Shown: positions 41,636 to 50,150 of the stretch, piece after piece
Position numbering within the stretch: position 1 is the stretch's first letter
How the letters are laid out: each line of letters begins with the position of its first letter
Assembly (NCBI RefSeq): GCF_009827455.1
Contig: NZ_WTYZ01000001.1
Coordinates: 1,054,001 to 1,118,000 of the forward strand
Reading direction: 5' to 3'
Origin: Pontixanthobacter aestiaquae
GTDB lineage: Bacteria > Pseudomonadota > Alphaproteobacteria > Sphingomonadales > Sphingomonadaceae
DNA length: 64,000 bases
Notes under the pieces: model-generated
Databases searched by the model: none
Seen by the model: the letters and a program-made list of their open reading frames with translations, nothing else
What the model was told of the DNA's origin: nothing
Program-made: the position numbers and the translations under genes

Positions 41636-43833
41636 AACCTGCCTCCAGCCAAGGCGCGTGCGGCTTCCACAATGTCATCGGCCGACGGCATCGTTGCTGC
41701 GTAGGCAGGACCTGTCGGGATAAAGCTGTCCTCCGCCACCAACCGCGCATGATGGGCATCGGATTTCTCGGTGAACAGCGCCATCAACGCTTCGGCCAAC
41801 CCGCCGGTCCGCCGTGTTTCATCGACGATCAGCACATTCTTGCAGCCCTTTGCCGCAGCCAAAAGCGATTCTTCGGGCAGCGGCGATAACCAGTTCAGGT
41901 CGATCACCCGGGCGTTCATACCTTCATCGGCCAAACGCTTCTGCGCCTGCATCGATAGGTAGGTGCCATTGCCGAAAGTTACGATCGCGACATCTTTGCC
42001 GTCTCCATGCGTGGTGACTTGCCCGAATGGCAGCCGCTCCGACGGATCGGGATAGGTACGCATCCAGCCGCCATCGCCCGCTTCATGCAAATCGCGCATC
42101 GGATAGAGCGCAATCGGCTCGAGGAAGATCACGAGCCGCTGTTCTTCGCGGGCCAATCGCACGGACTCGCGCATCATCCGCGCTGCATCGGCTCCGTTGG
42201 AAGGGCACGCCAAGATCACGCCTGGAACATCGCGGATAGCGGCGAAGCTGTTGTCATTATGGAAGTGGCCGCCAAAGCCTTTCTGGTATCCAAGCCCGGC
42301 GATCCGCAGCACCATGGGGTTGGTGAATTGCCCATTGGAGAAGAACGGCAATGTCGCACCTTCGCCGCGGATTTGGTCCTCCGCATTGTGGTAGTAGGCG
42401 AGGAACTGGATTTCCGGGATTGGCAGAAAGCCGTTTTGCGCCATGCCCAGACCAAGTCCGAGGATCGATTGCTCGTCCAGCAAAGTGTCGATCACCCGGG
42501 CTCTGCCGAACCGAGCCGAGAGCTTCTGCGTTACACCATATACCCCGCCTTTGCGGCCGATGTCCTCACCCATCATCGCGATTTCAGGGTGCGCAAGCAT
42601 CAGATCGGTCAGTGCCCAATTGATCAGGCGCGACATGATTTGTGGCTGGCCCATTTGTTTTACATCCCCGCCAAAGGCCGCAGCGCGATCTTCGGGCGAG
42701 GGACCGTTCGAAGGCGCGCACTCGCGCTTTGGCGGAATAATGCTCGCCATCACTTGCTCGGCAGTTTCGAGGCGAGGTCGAGTGACAGCTTCCGCTGCTA
42801 TCCGTTCCACCCGCTCGGCGGTCTGATTGTAGATTGATAGCGCTGCATCGTGCCCCAAAGCTCTTGCCTCACCCAATAGCCGCACCGAGTGAAGAAGCGG
42901 ATCATTCGCTTCCTCAGCCTCGACCTCGGATTTCGTCATATAAGTGGTTGGAACGTCAGCGCCCGCATGACCATACAGCCGGATTGTGCGGATATGCAGC
43001 ACCGCAGGTTTGCGCCGCGTTCGGACATATTCTGCTGCTTCCCGAGTAACTCGGAATGTGTCGTAAATATCGGTGCCGTCGCAGCTGAAATATTTGAGGC
43101 CAGGACGCGATTGCAGGCTTGCCGCAATCCAACCCGTGGGTGTCTTGGTCGAGATACCGATCCCGTTATCCTCGCACACCCACAGCAGCGGCATTGGAAC
43201 ATTCTGATAGGCGGTCCAGCACGATGTGTTGATCGCGCCCTGCGCTGTCGAATGGTTGGCCGACGCATCGCCAAAGCTGCACATTACAATCGCATCGTCG
43301 GGGAGTTGTTTGTGCTCGGGCGGCTGGCGTTTGGCGAGGCCAAGTGAGTAGGCCGCACCGACCGCTTTGGGCAGGTGGCTCGCAATCGTCGAAGTCTGCG
43401 GCGGAATGGTTAGCGCTTTGGAGCCAAGAACTTTGTGCCGCCCGCCCGAAATCGGATCATCGCTGGAGCAAGCGAAGCTCAGCAACATGTCCCAGGTGAT
43501 CGTTTGGCCTAAACCTTGCGCCGATACTTGTTCGGCCCGCTGAATTTGAAATGCGGCATCTCGGTAATGCAGGAAGGCCATATCGGTGGGCCTCAAAGCT
43601 GCAGCTACAGCAGCCATCCCCTCATGCCCTGATGAGCCGATCGTGTAGAAACCTTGCCCTTTGCTTTGCATGACACGGCTGGTTCGATCGAGCGCTCGCG
43701 TCAGGCAGCCCGAGTAGTAGATCGAGACCGCCTGTGTATCGCTCAGCGAGCCTGCAGGAGCGGTGCCAGCTGGCAGGTCATTTTCCGCAACCCGGCGGAG
43801 GAAATTGTCGTGAACGATTTGCGCGCGGTCCAT
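41632..43833 (-). CDS. Fused alpha/beta E1 of a thiamine-dependent 2-oxoacid dehydrogenase
   Basis: A 733-residue fusion of both E1 subunits. The alpha half (~35-370) has the thiamine pyrophosphate site SFGDASANHSTAQGAIN (Gly188-Asp189-Ala190, Asn193), and phosphorylation-loop like HYRD. The beta half (~400-720) has MMGEDIGRKGGVYGVTQ and AGLGYQKGFGGHFHND. It resembles 2-oxoisovalerate or acetoin dehydrogenase E1s, which decarboxylate 2-oxoacids. No E2 lipoyl transferase or E3 lies nearby; the next gene in the operon is an acyltransferase. Substrate might be a branched-chain 2-oxoacid (inference). It is the first gene of the pair. Confidence 0.85.
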   Translation of the reverse strand: MDRAQIVHDNFLRRVAENDLPAGTAPAGSLSDTQAVSIYYSGCLTRALDRTSRVMQSKGQGFYTIGSSGHEGMAAVAAALRPTDMAFLHYRDAAFQIQRAEQVSAQGLGQTITWDMLLSFACSSDDPISGGRHKVLGSKALTIPPQTSTIASHLPKAVGAAYSLGLAKRQPPEHKQLPDDAIVMCSFGDASANHSTAQGAINTSCWTAYQNVPMPLLWVCEDNGIGISTKTPTGWIAASLQSRPGLKYFSCDGTDIYDTFRVTREAAEYVRTRRKPAVLHIRTIRLYGHAGADVPTTYMTKSEVEAEEANDPLLHSVRLLGEARALGHDAALSIYNQTAERVERIAAEAVTRPRLETAEQVMASIIPPKRECAPSNGPSPEDRAAAFGGDVKQMGQPQIMSRLINWALTDLMLAHPEIAMMGEDIGRKGGVYGVTQKLSARFGRARVIDTLLDEQSILGLGLGMAQNGFLPIPEIQFLAYYHNAEDQIRGEGATLPFFSNGQFTNPMVLRIAGLGYQKGFGGHFHNDNSFAAIRDVPGVILACPSNGADAARMMRESVRLAREEQRLVIFLEPIALYPMRDLHEAGDGGWMRTYPDPSERLPFGQVTTHGDGKDVAIVTFGNGTYLSMQAQKRLADEGMNARVIDLNWLSPLPEESLLAAAKGCKNVLIVDETRRTGGLAEALMALFTEKSDAHHARLVAEDSFIPTGPAYAATMPSADDIVEAARALAGGRL

Positions 43834-43922
43834 GCGCTGGCTTTAGTCGTGTCGAATGATGAGGCCAAGCCTTGTGATACCTAGCAAAGCCAGCCTAGCC
43901 GTAACGAAAGTGCCTATTAGGC

Positions 43923-44342
43923 TTAGATGCGTAGGCCGCCATTGACCCAGCCTTTTGCTGCGTCTTGGCTCAGATGCTCGCTGTAAGTTTCGAGGCCGCC
44001 ATTTGCGACCATCGCATCATGCTGTGCGCGTGTCGCCATCAAAGCTTTCGTACCAATACTCTCTTCGAATTGGATGCCAACCGAATCTTTGGCGGTCCAC
44101 ATCAACTGCCCGAATGTCTCATGGCCTTCCCAAGTAAGCACTGCGTCTAGCCCAATGCGCAATGTCTCTTCGACTTTGCGTTTCTCGTTCAATCCGATTT
44201 TCGCGCCGGTCAGCGACAAGTCGAAGAGCAAGATGTCTTCACTGCCGTACATAGTCGTCAGCTTACCCGGCAGGCATGTGAGCAATCGGCTGGTATTGCG
44301 CCGCGGGCTAGCTGCTTGGCCTTGAGTATTGCTAGCGGTCAT
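43923..44342 (-). CDS. PilZ domain protein
   Basis: A 139-residue protein with a PilZ-like beta-barrel: RRNTSRLLTCLPGKL with basic residues in the first strand region, and DLSLTGAKIGL, close to the (D/N)xSxxG signature. Most PilZ domains bind cyclic di-GMP and regulate motility, polysaccharide or virulence. The first motif is RRNTSR rather than a strict RxxxR, so c-di-GMP binding is likely but not certain. A C-terminal helical tail is present. The gene stands alone between the E1 operon and tRNA-Ser. Confidence 0.72.
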   Translation of the reverse strand: MTASNTQGQAASPRRNTSRLLTCLPGKLTTMYGSEDILLFDLSLTGAKIGLNEKRKVEETLRIGLDAVLTWEGHETFGQLMWTAKDSVGIQFEESIGTKALMATRAQHDAMVANGGLETYSEHLSQDAAKGWVNGGLRI

Positions 44343-44380
44343 GCACGCGGCCTAACGCGATACGGTTAGCAAGTGCTTAA

Positions 44381-44470
44381 TGGCGGAGACGGAGGGATTC
44401 GAACCCTCGATAGGATTACTCCTATGGTTCCTTAGCAGGGAACTGGTTTCAGCCACTCACCCACGTCTCC
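44381..44470 (-). tRNA. tRNA-Ser (anticodon GCU)
   Basis: A 90-base class II tRNA with a long variable arm. The acceptor stem GGAGACG pairs with CGTCTCC, discriminator G and CCA encoded. The anticodon stem-loop GTTCC-CTGCTAA-GGAAC reads GCU, decoding AGC and AGU. The T arm contains GTTCGAATC. Confidence 0.95.
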
Positions 44471-44712
44471 GGAACGCAGCTAACTGCGGTGGCGCGCTAT
44501 AACGAGGGTATGGTAGCGCGGCAAGTAGAGTTGTCCAATCAGCGCAAATTGCTCTTTCAGCGGGGGTTTCCCGCGCAAAAGACTCGCTTCGCCGCAATTT
44601 CGATTCGATTCGTCGCCGGTTCATTGCTGCTTCAGCCGCAAAGGATTCTTCTGAGGCTCTATTGGACCGCCGCCTCGAATTATTTTCGCAGTGGCGGTCT
44701 CCAGGAGGTAGC

Positions 44713-45606
44713 ATGAGCATCGTTTCAATCGCCCGTTCGCATATTCGCAGTGCCTGTATCGCAACATTTGGGGCAGCGCTGGGTGTAGCCGCCCTCGTCG
44801 CCGCGCCGGTGGCGGCCCAGCAAATCGAGAGCGTCGATCCCAATGAGGCGATTGGTCCGATCGACGGCGATCTGGTCGAACAGCCCGGTGACGGGCCGAT
44901 CTACGCCGACGAGCGGGTTGACGGTGCGGTTAATACTGCCACCCGAACCGAAGCCGATGCCGGCGCTGACGCCCCGGGCCCTTCGTTCGGTGAACAGATG
45001 GCCATGGGCGGCGAGGACGTGCAAGTCGCACCCGAATGGGCTGATCCGGTTGTCACCTCGAGCAACCCGTCCGAAGCAGCCTCTCAGGCGTCCTCGAATC
45101 CGTCGGTCGCGGCCGCGCAAGGAAACACCTATAAGGAAGACGATCTGATTGGCGCGGCAGAAGGCGTGTTCGGCAAAGGCGCCGAAGGCGTTGCGCGAAT
45201 GATTCAGGATTTGCTCAAAGAGCAAGGCGAGCCAAGCGCCTATATTGTTGGCCGCGAAGCGAGCGGGGCTTTTGTGGTCGGCGCGCGCTATGGTTCGGGC
45301 ACGATGTACCACAAGGTGGAAGGCGAGCGCGAAGTGTATTGGACCGGCCCTTCGATCGGTTTCGATGCGGGTGCCAATGCGGGCAACACCTTTGTGCTGG
45401 TCTATAATCTGTACGACACCGAAGAGCTGTTCAAACGCTTCCCAGCGGGCGAGGGGCAGGCCTATTTGGTCGGCGGCATGCATGCCAGTTATATGCGGCG
45501 TGGCGATACGGTGCTGATCCCGATTCGGGTCGGCGCGGGACTGCGGCTCGGGGTAAATGCGGGCTATATGCGCTTCTCCAAAAAGCACCGCTGGTTGCCG
45601 TTCTAG
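44713..45606 (+). CDS. DUF1134 (EipA-like) periplasmic protein
   Basis: A 297-residue exported protein: signal peptide (residues 1-36, ending PVAAQ), a low-complexity acidic Ser/Ala-rich linker (~40-140) and a C-terminal DUF1134 domain (~150-295; FGKGAEGVARMIQDLL, SAYIVGREASGAFVVGARYGSG, YWTGPSIGFDAGANAG). Brucella EipA, of this family, is a small beta-barrel periplasmic protein needed for envelope integrity. The linker is longer than in that protein. I start at MSIVSIARS, with an AGGAGG ribosome site 4 bases upstream; the first codons of the longer frame overlap the leader. It is followed by aminotransferase after ~130 bases. Confidence 0.85.
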   Translation: MSIVSIARSHIRSACIATFGAALGVAALVAAPVAAQQIESVDPNEAIGPIDGDLVEQPGDGPIYADERVDGAVNTATRTEADAGADAPGPSFGEQMAMGGEDVQVAPEWADPVVTSSNPSEAASQASSNPSVAAAQGNTYKEDDLIGAAEGVFGKGAEGVARMIQDLLKEQGEPSAYIVGREASGAFVVGARYGSGTMYHKVEGEREVYWTGPSIGFDAGANAGNTFVLVYNLYDTEELFKRFPAGEGQAYLVGGMHASYMRRGDTVLIPIRVGAGLRLGVNAGYMRFSKKHRWLPF

Positions 45607-45735
45607 GCGCGGCTGTGAATAGCTGTCCGTAGGCGAACCCTGCAGCTCGCATAAAACAATCAAGCCCACTTTGGCGCCGGAAAGGCGCATATAGTGGTTG
45701 CGAGTATCGCCGTCCCTCGGCATTGGGGGCGGATC

Positions 45736-46911
45736 ATGCTTGACCGTCTCCAACCCCAATCGCCCGATGCGCTGCTGGCGCTGATCAAACTCTATGCTGC
45801 CGATGACCGTGCGGACAAGATCGACCTTGGTGTCGGCGTCTACCGCACGAATGAGGGCGATACGCCCGTCTTCGCCGCGATTAAATCGGCAGAGGCGAAG
45901 CTGGTCGCCGAGCAGGACAGCAAAAGCTATCTTGGCCCTGAAGGCGATACCGGCTTTGTCCGCGCACTGATGCCCTATATTTTCGGTAGCGACGCCACGA
46001 TGGGTGGACGTATCGAAGGAATGCAAACTCCCGGCGGAACCGGCGCGGTGCGGCTGGCGGTTGCGGTGGCCAAGCAGGCCGGCGTGACTGCAATTCATAT
46101 GGGCACGCCAAGCTGGCCCAACCACGCGCAGATCCTGTCCGATGTGGTGATCGACTTCAAACCGTTCGATCATGCCAATGCCGATGGTACCGCCAATATC
46201 GATACCGTACTGCAAGTGATCCGCGATGCGCAGGACGGCGACGCGGTGCTGCTGCATGGCTGCTGTCACAATCCGACCGGGATCGACTATTCCAACGAGC
46301 AATGGGACCAGATCGCAGACGCGTTTGCAAGCAGTGCCGCTCTGCCGATCCTCGACATCGCTTATCAGGGTCTCGGCCATGGTCTGGAAGAGGATGCCTA
46401 TGGCATTCGCAAAATATTGGGCGCGGTTCCGGAAGCGCTGGTTTGCTATAGCTGCGACAAGAATTTCGGCATGTACCGCGACCGCGTGGGTGCGCTCTAT
46501 GTGATGGCGAAGAATGGCGACGGACTGGCACCGATCCTGTCCAATCTCAATTTTCTGGCGCGGGCCAGTTGGTCGATGCCGCCCGATCACGGTGCGGCAG
46601 CTGTACGGGTGATTTTGCGCGATTCGGATATGACCAAGGCGTGGCTCGATGAACTGGAAACGATGCGCGAGCGTATGCGGCGAGTGCGTGACCGTTTGGC
46701 CGCTGCCGGCGATGTCGGCACTCTCGATCTGCGTCCTTTGGGCCAGCAGAACGGGCTGTTCTCGGTGCTGCCGCTGAGCAAGGACCAGATCCAGCAGCTT
46801 CGCGATGACCACGCGATTTACATGGCGGGTTCGGGCCGGATCAACATTGCTGGATTGCACAAAGGCAATATCGACAAGTTCATCGGCGCTCTCGAAGCCG
46901 TGACCAGTTAA
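45736..46911 (+). CDS. Aromatic amino acid aminotransferase (class I, TyrB/AspC-like)
   Basis: A 391-residue PLP-dependent class I aminotransferase. The PLP lysine is Lys242 in CYSCDKNFGMYRDRVG; upstream are LGVGVYRTNEGDTPVF, GMQTPGGTGAVRLA, HGCCHNPTG and LDIAYQGLGHGLEED. It transfers amino groups between aromatic or acidic amino acids and 2-oxoglutarate or oxaloacetate. I start at MLDRLQPQ, normal for the family, rather than an extra 14 codons. It is followed after 12 bases by a GNAT gene, likely cotranscribed. Confidence 0.92.
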   Translation: MLDRLQPQSPDALLALIKLYAADDRADKIDLGVGVYRTNEGDTPVFAAIKSAEAKLVAEQDSKSYLGPEGDTGFVRALMPYIFGSDATMGGRIEGMQTPGGTGAVRLAVAVAKQAGVTAIHMGTPSWPNHAQILSDVVIDFKPFDHANADGTANIDTVLQVIRDAQDGDAVLLHGCCHNPTGIDYSNEQWDQIADAFASSAALPILDIAYQGLGHGLEEDAYGIRKILGAVPEALVCYSCDKNFGMYRDRVGALYVMAKNGDGLAPILSNLNFLARASWSMPPDHGAAAVRVILRDSDMTKAWLDELETMRERMRRVRDRLAAAGDVGTLDLRPLGQQNGLFSVLPLSKDQIQQLRDDHAIYMAGSGRINIAGLHKGNIDKFIGALEAVTS

Positions 46912-46923
46912 GGGATCGAAAGC

Positions 46924-47475
46924 ATGGACCGTCAACCAAACCTTGAAGGGGAGCGGTTGCTGCTCCGGCCGTTGGTGCGGGATGATTGGGACGCGCTGTT
47001 CGCGGTCGCCTCCGACAAGCGGGTGTGGGAACAGCACCCGATGCATGACCGGTGGCAAGAACCGGTATTCCGCGAGTTCTTTGACGACGCCTTGGCCAAA
47101 GGCGGGGCGCTTGCGATAGTCGACAGGAATAGCGACCAGATCATCGGTTCCTCCCGCTATCAGGACTATGCGCCGGATGATGGCGGATCGGTCGAAATCG
47201 GCTGGACTTTCATCGCGCCTGACCATTGGGGCAGCGGGATCAATGCAGAGTTGAAACGGCTGATGCTGGAACACGCGTTCCGATACGTCGCCCGCGTCAA
47301 TTTCCGTGTCGGGGAGAGCAATCACCGTTCGCGTAAAGCGATGGAAAAAATCGGTGGGGCGCTGACCGATGAAACCTACGTGGCGCAACTGCCTGACGGC
47401 CCGGCTGTGCACGTGATCTATGCAATTACGCGCGAGAGTTTCGCGAATGGGCCGCTGGCAAATATGAACGGCTGA
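46924..47475 (+). CDS. GNAT acetyltransferase, RimJ/RimL-type
   Basis: A 183-residue acetyltransferase with the usual RimJ/RimL pattern: GERLLLRPLVRDDWDALFAV at the N-terminus, EIGWTFIAPDHWGSGINAELKRLML with the acetyl-CoA loop (WGSG variation of R/QxxGxG/A), and VNFRVGESNHRSRKAMEKIGG. Members acetylate N-termini, antibiotics or small molecules; substrate unknown. It lies 12 bases after the aminotransferase gene. Confidence 0.85.
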   Translation: MDRQPNLEGERLLLRPLVRDDWDALFAVASDKRVWEQHPMHDRWQEPVFREFFDDALAKGGALAIVDRNSDQIIGSSRYQDYAPDDGGSVEIGWTFIAPDHWGSGINAELKRLMLEHAFRYVARVNFRVGESNHRSRKAMEKIGGALTDETYVAQLPDGPAVHVIYAITRESFANGPLANMNG

Positions 47476-47519
47476 ATAGGCTTCCGGCGGAACACATACG
47501 GCAGTTTTTGTAATTCCGC

Positions 47520-48002
47520 TCATCGCGCTGCTTTGCCGTAAAAATCGATCCGTGAAGGTGCTATGCCCAGCCGTCCGCATAGCGTGAGAAGCGCGGTTTC
47601 ATCGACTTTCCGGCGCACTCCGCGGTAACGTCCCCGCCGCAGGATCACGCACCATAGCCCGCTTTCGACACGCCAGCGAAGCTCGTCGAGTGTGACCTTT
47701 CGCGAAGGCCGTGTGCGCTTGTCCGGAATGGTAAGCTTCCGCCCCAATGCCGCATCCCAAGCGGCGCAGAAACCGGCCGACCACTTGCGGCGGCGCAGGC
47801 GATAGGCCGTCTCGCGCGCCATCCCCAACCGCCGTGCTGCCTCGGCAACCGAGCCGGTTTCTGCCAACTCGCCAATAAACTCCGCCTGCCGCAAAGGCGT
47901 CCACCCGTCAGCGCGGGCGCGACCGGGCACGGCGTGGAAAGGCGGGACGCGGATTGGAGGTGGGCGGAGTGTATCGGCGGGTGTTTGAAAATCGGGCGTC
48001 AT
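47520..48002 (-). CDS. Helix-turn-helix protein of unknown function
   Basis: A 160-residue basic protein. RQAEFIGELAETGSVAEAARRLGMARETAYRLRRR is a good helix-turn-helix of the homeodomain-like/LuxR-like type (residues ~42-75). The rest (LTIPDKRTRPSRKVTLDELRWR, then a Leu/Arg-rich tail) has no recognisable domain. It may bind DNA as a small regulator. I start at MTPDFQTP because the upstream GTG codon is less typical and adds only nine residues. It is isolated, convergent with the GNAT gene. Confidence 0.6.
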   Translation of the reverse strand: MTPDFQTPADTLRPPPIRVPPFHAVPGRARADGWTPLRQAEFIGELAETGSVAEAARRLGMARETAYRLRRRKWSAGFCAAWDAALGRKLTIPDKRTRPSRKVTLDELRWRVESGLWCVILRRGRYRGVRRKVDETALLTLCGRLGIAPSRIDFYGKAAR

Positions 48003-48204
48003 CCGGAAGGATAAGGCAGATTTTTGCACAGTAGGAAAGTTTGGTTTGGGAATGCTCTATTTCCCAGAGAAGTTATGATCGTGGATGACGATACGCCGTA
48101 ACCGGAAACAGACGTTGTCGTGATCTTACAAGGTGGATGGAGAAGTAAGGTGGTACGCCAGCGAAGTTCTTGAAAACTGCCTAAAACTCTTAAGGAGGCG
48201 ACTT

Positions 48205-48540
48205 ATGAAAGCGCTTTTTGCCGCAATTGCCATGACCGCCATCCTTGGTGCCCCCACCACTGCCGCAGCGTCGAATAGTGAAGCGGAAGATGCACTGCGC
48301 CTTATCTGTGAATGTGCATATGTCGTGCGCATTGCGGAAGGGAATGGCGTTAAGTTGCGCAATTCGAGCGCCATATGGTCGCAAGCGAAAGCGACTGTTG
48401 CTGAAAAAACAGGATTGAGCACGCGCGAGTATGACGAACTGGCCCGCGCAAAGTGGGAGCGCCGCCTGCGTAATCTGGGGGCCCGTGACGCGATGCGCAG
48501 GATTGCTGATCGTGCGCGCGATTGCGACAAGCAATTATGA
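48205..48540 (+). CDS. Secreted protein of unknown function (111 residues)
   Basis: A 111-residue protein with a signal peptide (MKALFAAIAMTAILGAPTTAAA, residues 1-22) and a helical, charged mature part with two cysteines (LICECAY) plus one near the C-terminus (DCDKQL). A strong TAAGGAGG ribosome site precedes the ATG. I do not recognise a family. It is followed 22 bases later by another secreted protein of unknown function with a similar predicted location, so the two form an operon. Confidence 0.65.
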   Translation: MKALFAAIAMTAILGAPTTAAASNSEAEDALRLICECAYVVRIAEGNGVKLRNSSAIWSQAKATVAEKTGLSTREYDELARAKWERRLRNLGARDAMRRIADRARDCDKQL

Positions 48541-48562
48541 TTGATACTGTTCGGAGAGTGTC

Positions 48563-49498
48563 GTGACACGGTCTATTTTCTGCGCTGCAAGTGCAGCCGC
48601 GATGGTCACCACCGGCGCACATGCCCAGGAGCTCAATGACAATCAAATGCGGCAGCTTGCCGCGTTTCATTACACCTGCGCTATCGCGATGGCCTATGCG
48701 ACGGAGTTCGGAAACAAACTCGCGATCAGCGAAGACGAGGCATTTGGCGGCTTTGATGCAGTTATCAAAACGGGCCGTGTGAAGGAAGGCTCTGTCGTTT
48801 TTAACGTGAACGAAGATCTTGCCGCCGATCACGGATACGTGCCTGAAGCAGAGCCTGATGATCAGCCGGAAAGCTTCGTAACTTTCGCTTGGAGGCATGC
48901 CGATCAGTGTGTGGATGATTACAAGCGGATCCGATTGTCAGAGACCGGAAGAAGCGCGGCGGAGCAGCCTCCAGCGCAAGCTTCGACGCAGGTTGGATCA
49001 TCCGAGGCAACACAGGGGCAGGAGATTACCGTCGCCTATCTCCGCGATCATTACCGTCAAAATCGCGATGCACGCCTGATCGTGGACTATATCACCGGGC
49101 GGCACCCTTCGGGCAAACGGCTGATGGGTGATCCGGTCCCGGAAATGGAGTTTCTGGGCGAACTGATCAACGCAGTTCCGGACCAGGGGATGCGTTCGCT
49201 AAGCGATGCCGCATTGCTGGCCATGGTCAACAAGCAGTACTGGCAATATAATCCCCCGGCCTCTCGTAAAGTCATGGCCGAATATCAGCGCCGACTAAGG
49301 GTGCAACGCTATAACGACCGTGAAGCGAAGCTATGGGCGGACCGGGTCGAGAGAGAACGCCGACAAGAGCTTGCCACAATGGCCAATCGCATGGCGGAGC
49401 GCTGGGGGACTTCGATCAAGTGCACCAATGTTGCACCACAAGGTGCGACCGGGCGCAGTTACACCAGCTGCCGGATGTTGGATAGTTTCGGTCAATAG
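48563..49498 (+). CDS. Secreted protein of unknown function (311 residues)
   Basis: A 311-residue exported protein: GTG start, signal peptide residues ~1-21 (ending GAHAQ), helical mature region with one Cys in the first third (HYTCAIA), a further Cys in HADQCVDDYKR and two near the end (IKCTNVAP, TSCRML), which may pair. There is a low-complexity Gln/Ala linker around residues 130-155. No family recognised. It forms a pair with the upstream 111-residue protein. Confidence 0.6.
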   Translation: MTRSIFCAASAAAMVTTGAHAQELNDNQMRQLAAFHYTCAIAMAYATEFGNKLAISEDEAFGGFDAVIKTGRVKEGSVVFNVNEDLAADHGYVPEAEPDDQPESFVTFAWRHADQCVDDYKRIRLSETGRSAAEQPPAQASTQVGSSEATQGQEITVAYLRDHYRQNRDARLIVDYITGRHPSGKRLMGDPVPEMEFLGELINAVPDQGMRSLSDAALLAMVNKQYWQYNPPASRKVMAEYQRRLRVQRYNDREAKLWADRVERERRQELATMANRMAERWGTSIKCTNVAPQGATGRSYTSCRMLDSFGQ

Positions 49499-49532
49499 GG
49501 CAGTCGTAATCAGGATGATTGCGACCCGTCCA

Positions 49533-50150
49533 TTACCTCCGCACACTCTCCATCCGCTTCAAATAGCGCGCTAGCACGTCGATCTCCAGATTGACGCTGT
49601 CGCCTTCGGATAGTGTGCCGAGCGTCGTCATCTCGGCGGTGTGCGGGATAATGTTGAGAGCGAAATCACAAGTGCCGTCGGGGCGGTCGCGGACGTCGTT
49701 TACGGTCAGTGAGACCCCGTCGACAGTGATCGAGCCTTTGGCGGCGACGAAGGGAGACATATCGGCGCGGGTGCGGATGGCGAGCCGCTGCGACCCGCCT
49801 TCCTGGCGCGACAGCATGACTTCGCCAACGCTGTCGACATGGCCGGTCACAATATGGCCGCCCAGTTCGTCGCCCACTTTCAGCGCAGGTTCCAGATTGA
49901 GTGCGCGGCCTTGCTCCCACATTCCGGGAACGGTGCACGACACTGTCTCCGCAGAGACATCGACGGCGAACCATGCGTCGCCCGATTGGCCACCCTTTTC
50001 GACGACGGTCAGGCAGACACCAGAACAGGCAATCGACGCGCCGATGGCAATGGTCTCGGGATCGAACGGACACGCGATGACCGCGCGCAGATCGCCGCGC
50101 GATTCAATCTTGGAAATGGTGCCGATGGCGGTGATGATACCGGTGAACAT
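49533..50150 (-). CDS. ribE: Riboflavin synthase, alpha subunit
   Basis: A 205-residue enzyme with two tandem lumazine-binding repeats (MFTGIITAIGTISKIESRGDL and GGHIVTGHVDSVGEVM), which dismutates two 6,7-dimethyl-8-ribityllumazine molecules to riboflavin. The conserved N-terminal MFTGI and the GHVDSVG block are present. Its ATG begins directly after the ribD stop, with a GGAGAG ribosome site inside ribD's end. Confidence 0.95.
   Translation of the reverse strand: MFTGIITAIGTISKIESRGDLRAVIACPFDPETIAIGASIACSGVCLTVVEKGGQSGDAWFAVDVSAETVSCTVPGMWEQGRALNLEPALKVGDELGGHIVTGHVDSVGEVMLSRQEGGSQRLAIRTRADMSPFVAAKGSITVDGVSLTVNDVRDRPDGTCDFALNIIPHTAEMTTLGTLSEGDSVNLEIDVLARYLKRMESVRR

Noticed and set aside
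45664..45700. GCGCC-GGAAA-GGCGC hairpin after the EipA-like gene as a terminator
   Set aside because: The stem is only five pairs and no T run follows, so termination is not supported.
44725..47580. A 951-codon open frame on the minus strand antisense to the EipA-like, aminotransferase and GNAT genes
   Set aside because: It lies opposite three clearly recognised genes, its product is His/Arg-rich without any domain or signal, and long stop-free antisense frames are expected in GC-rich coding DNA.
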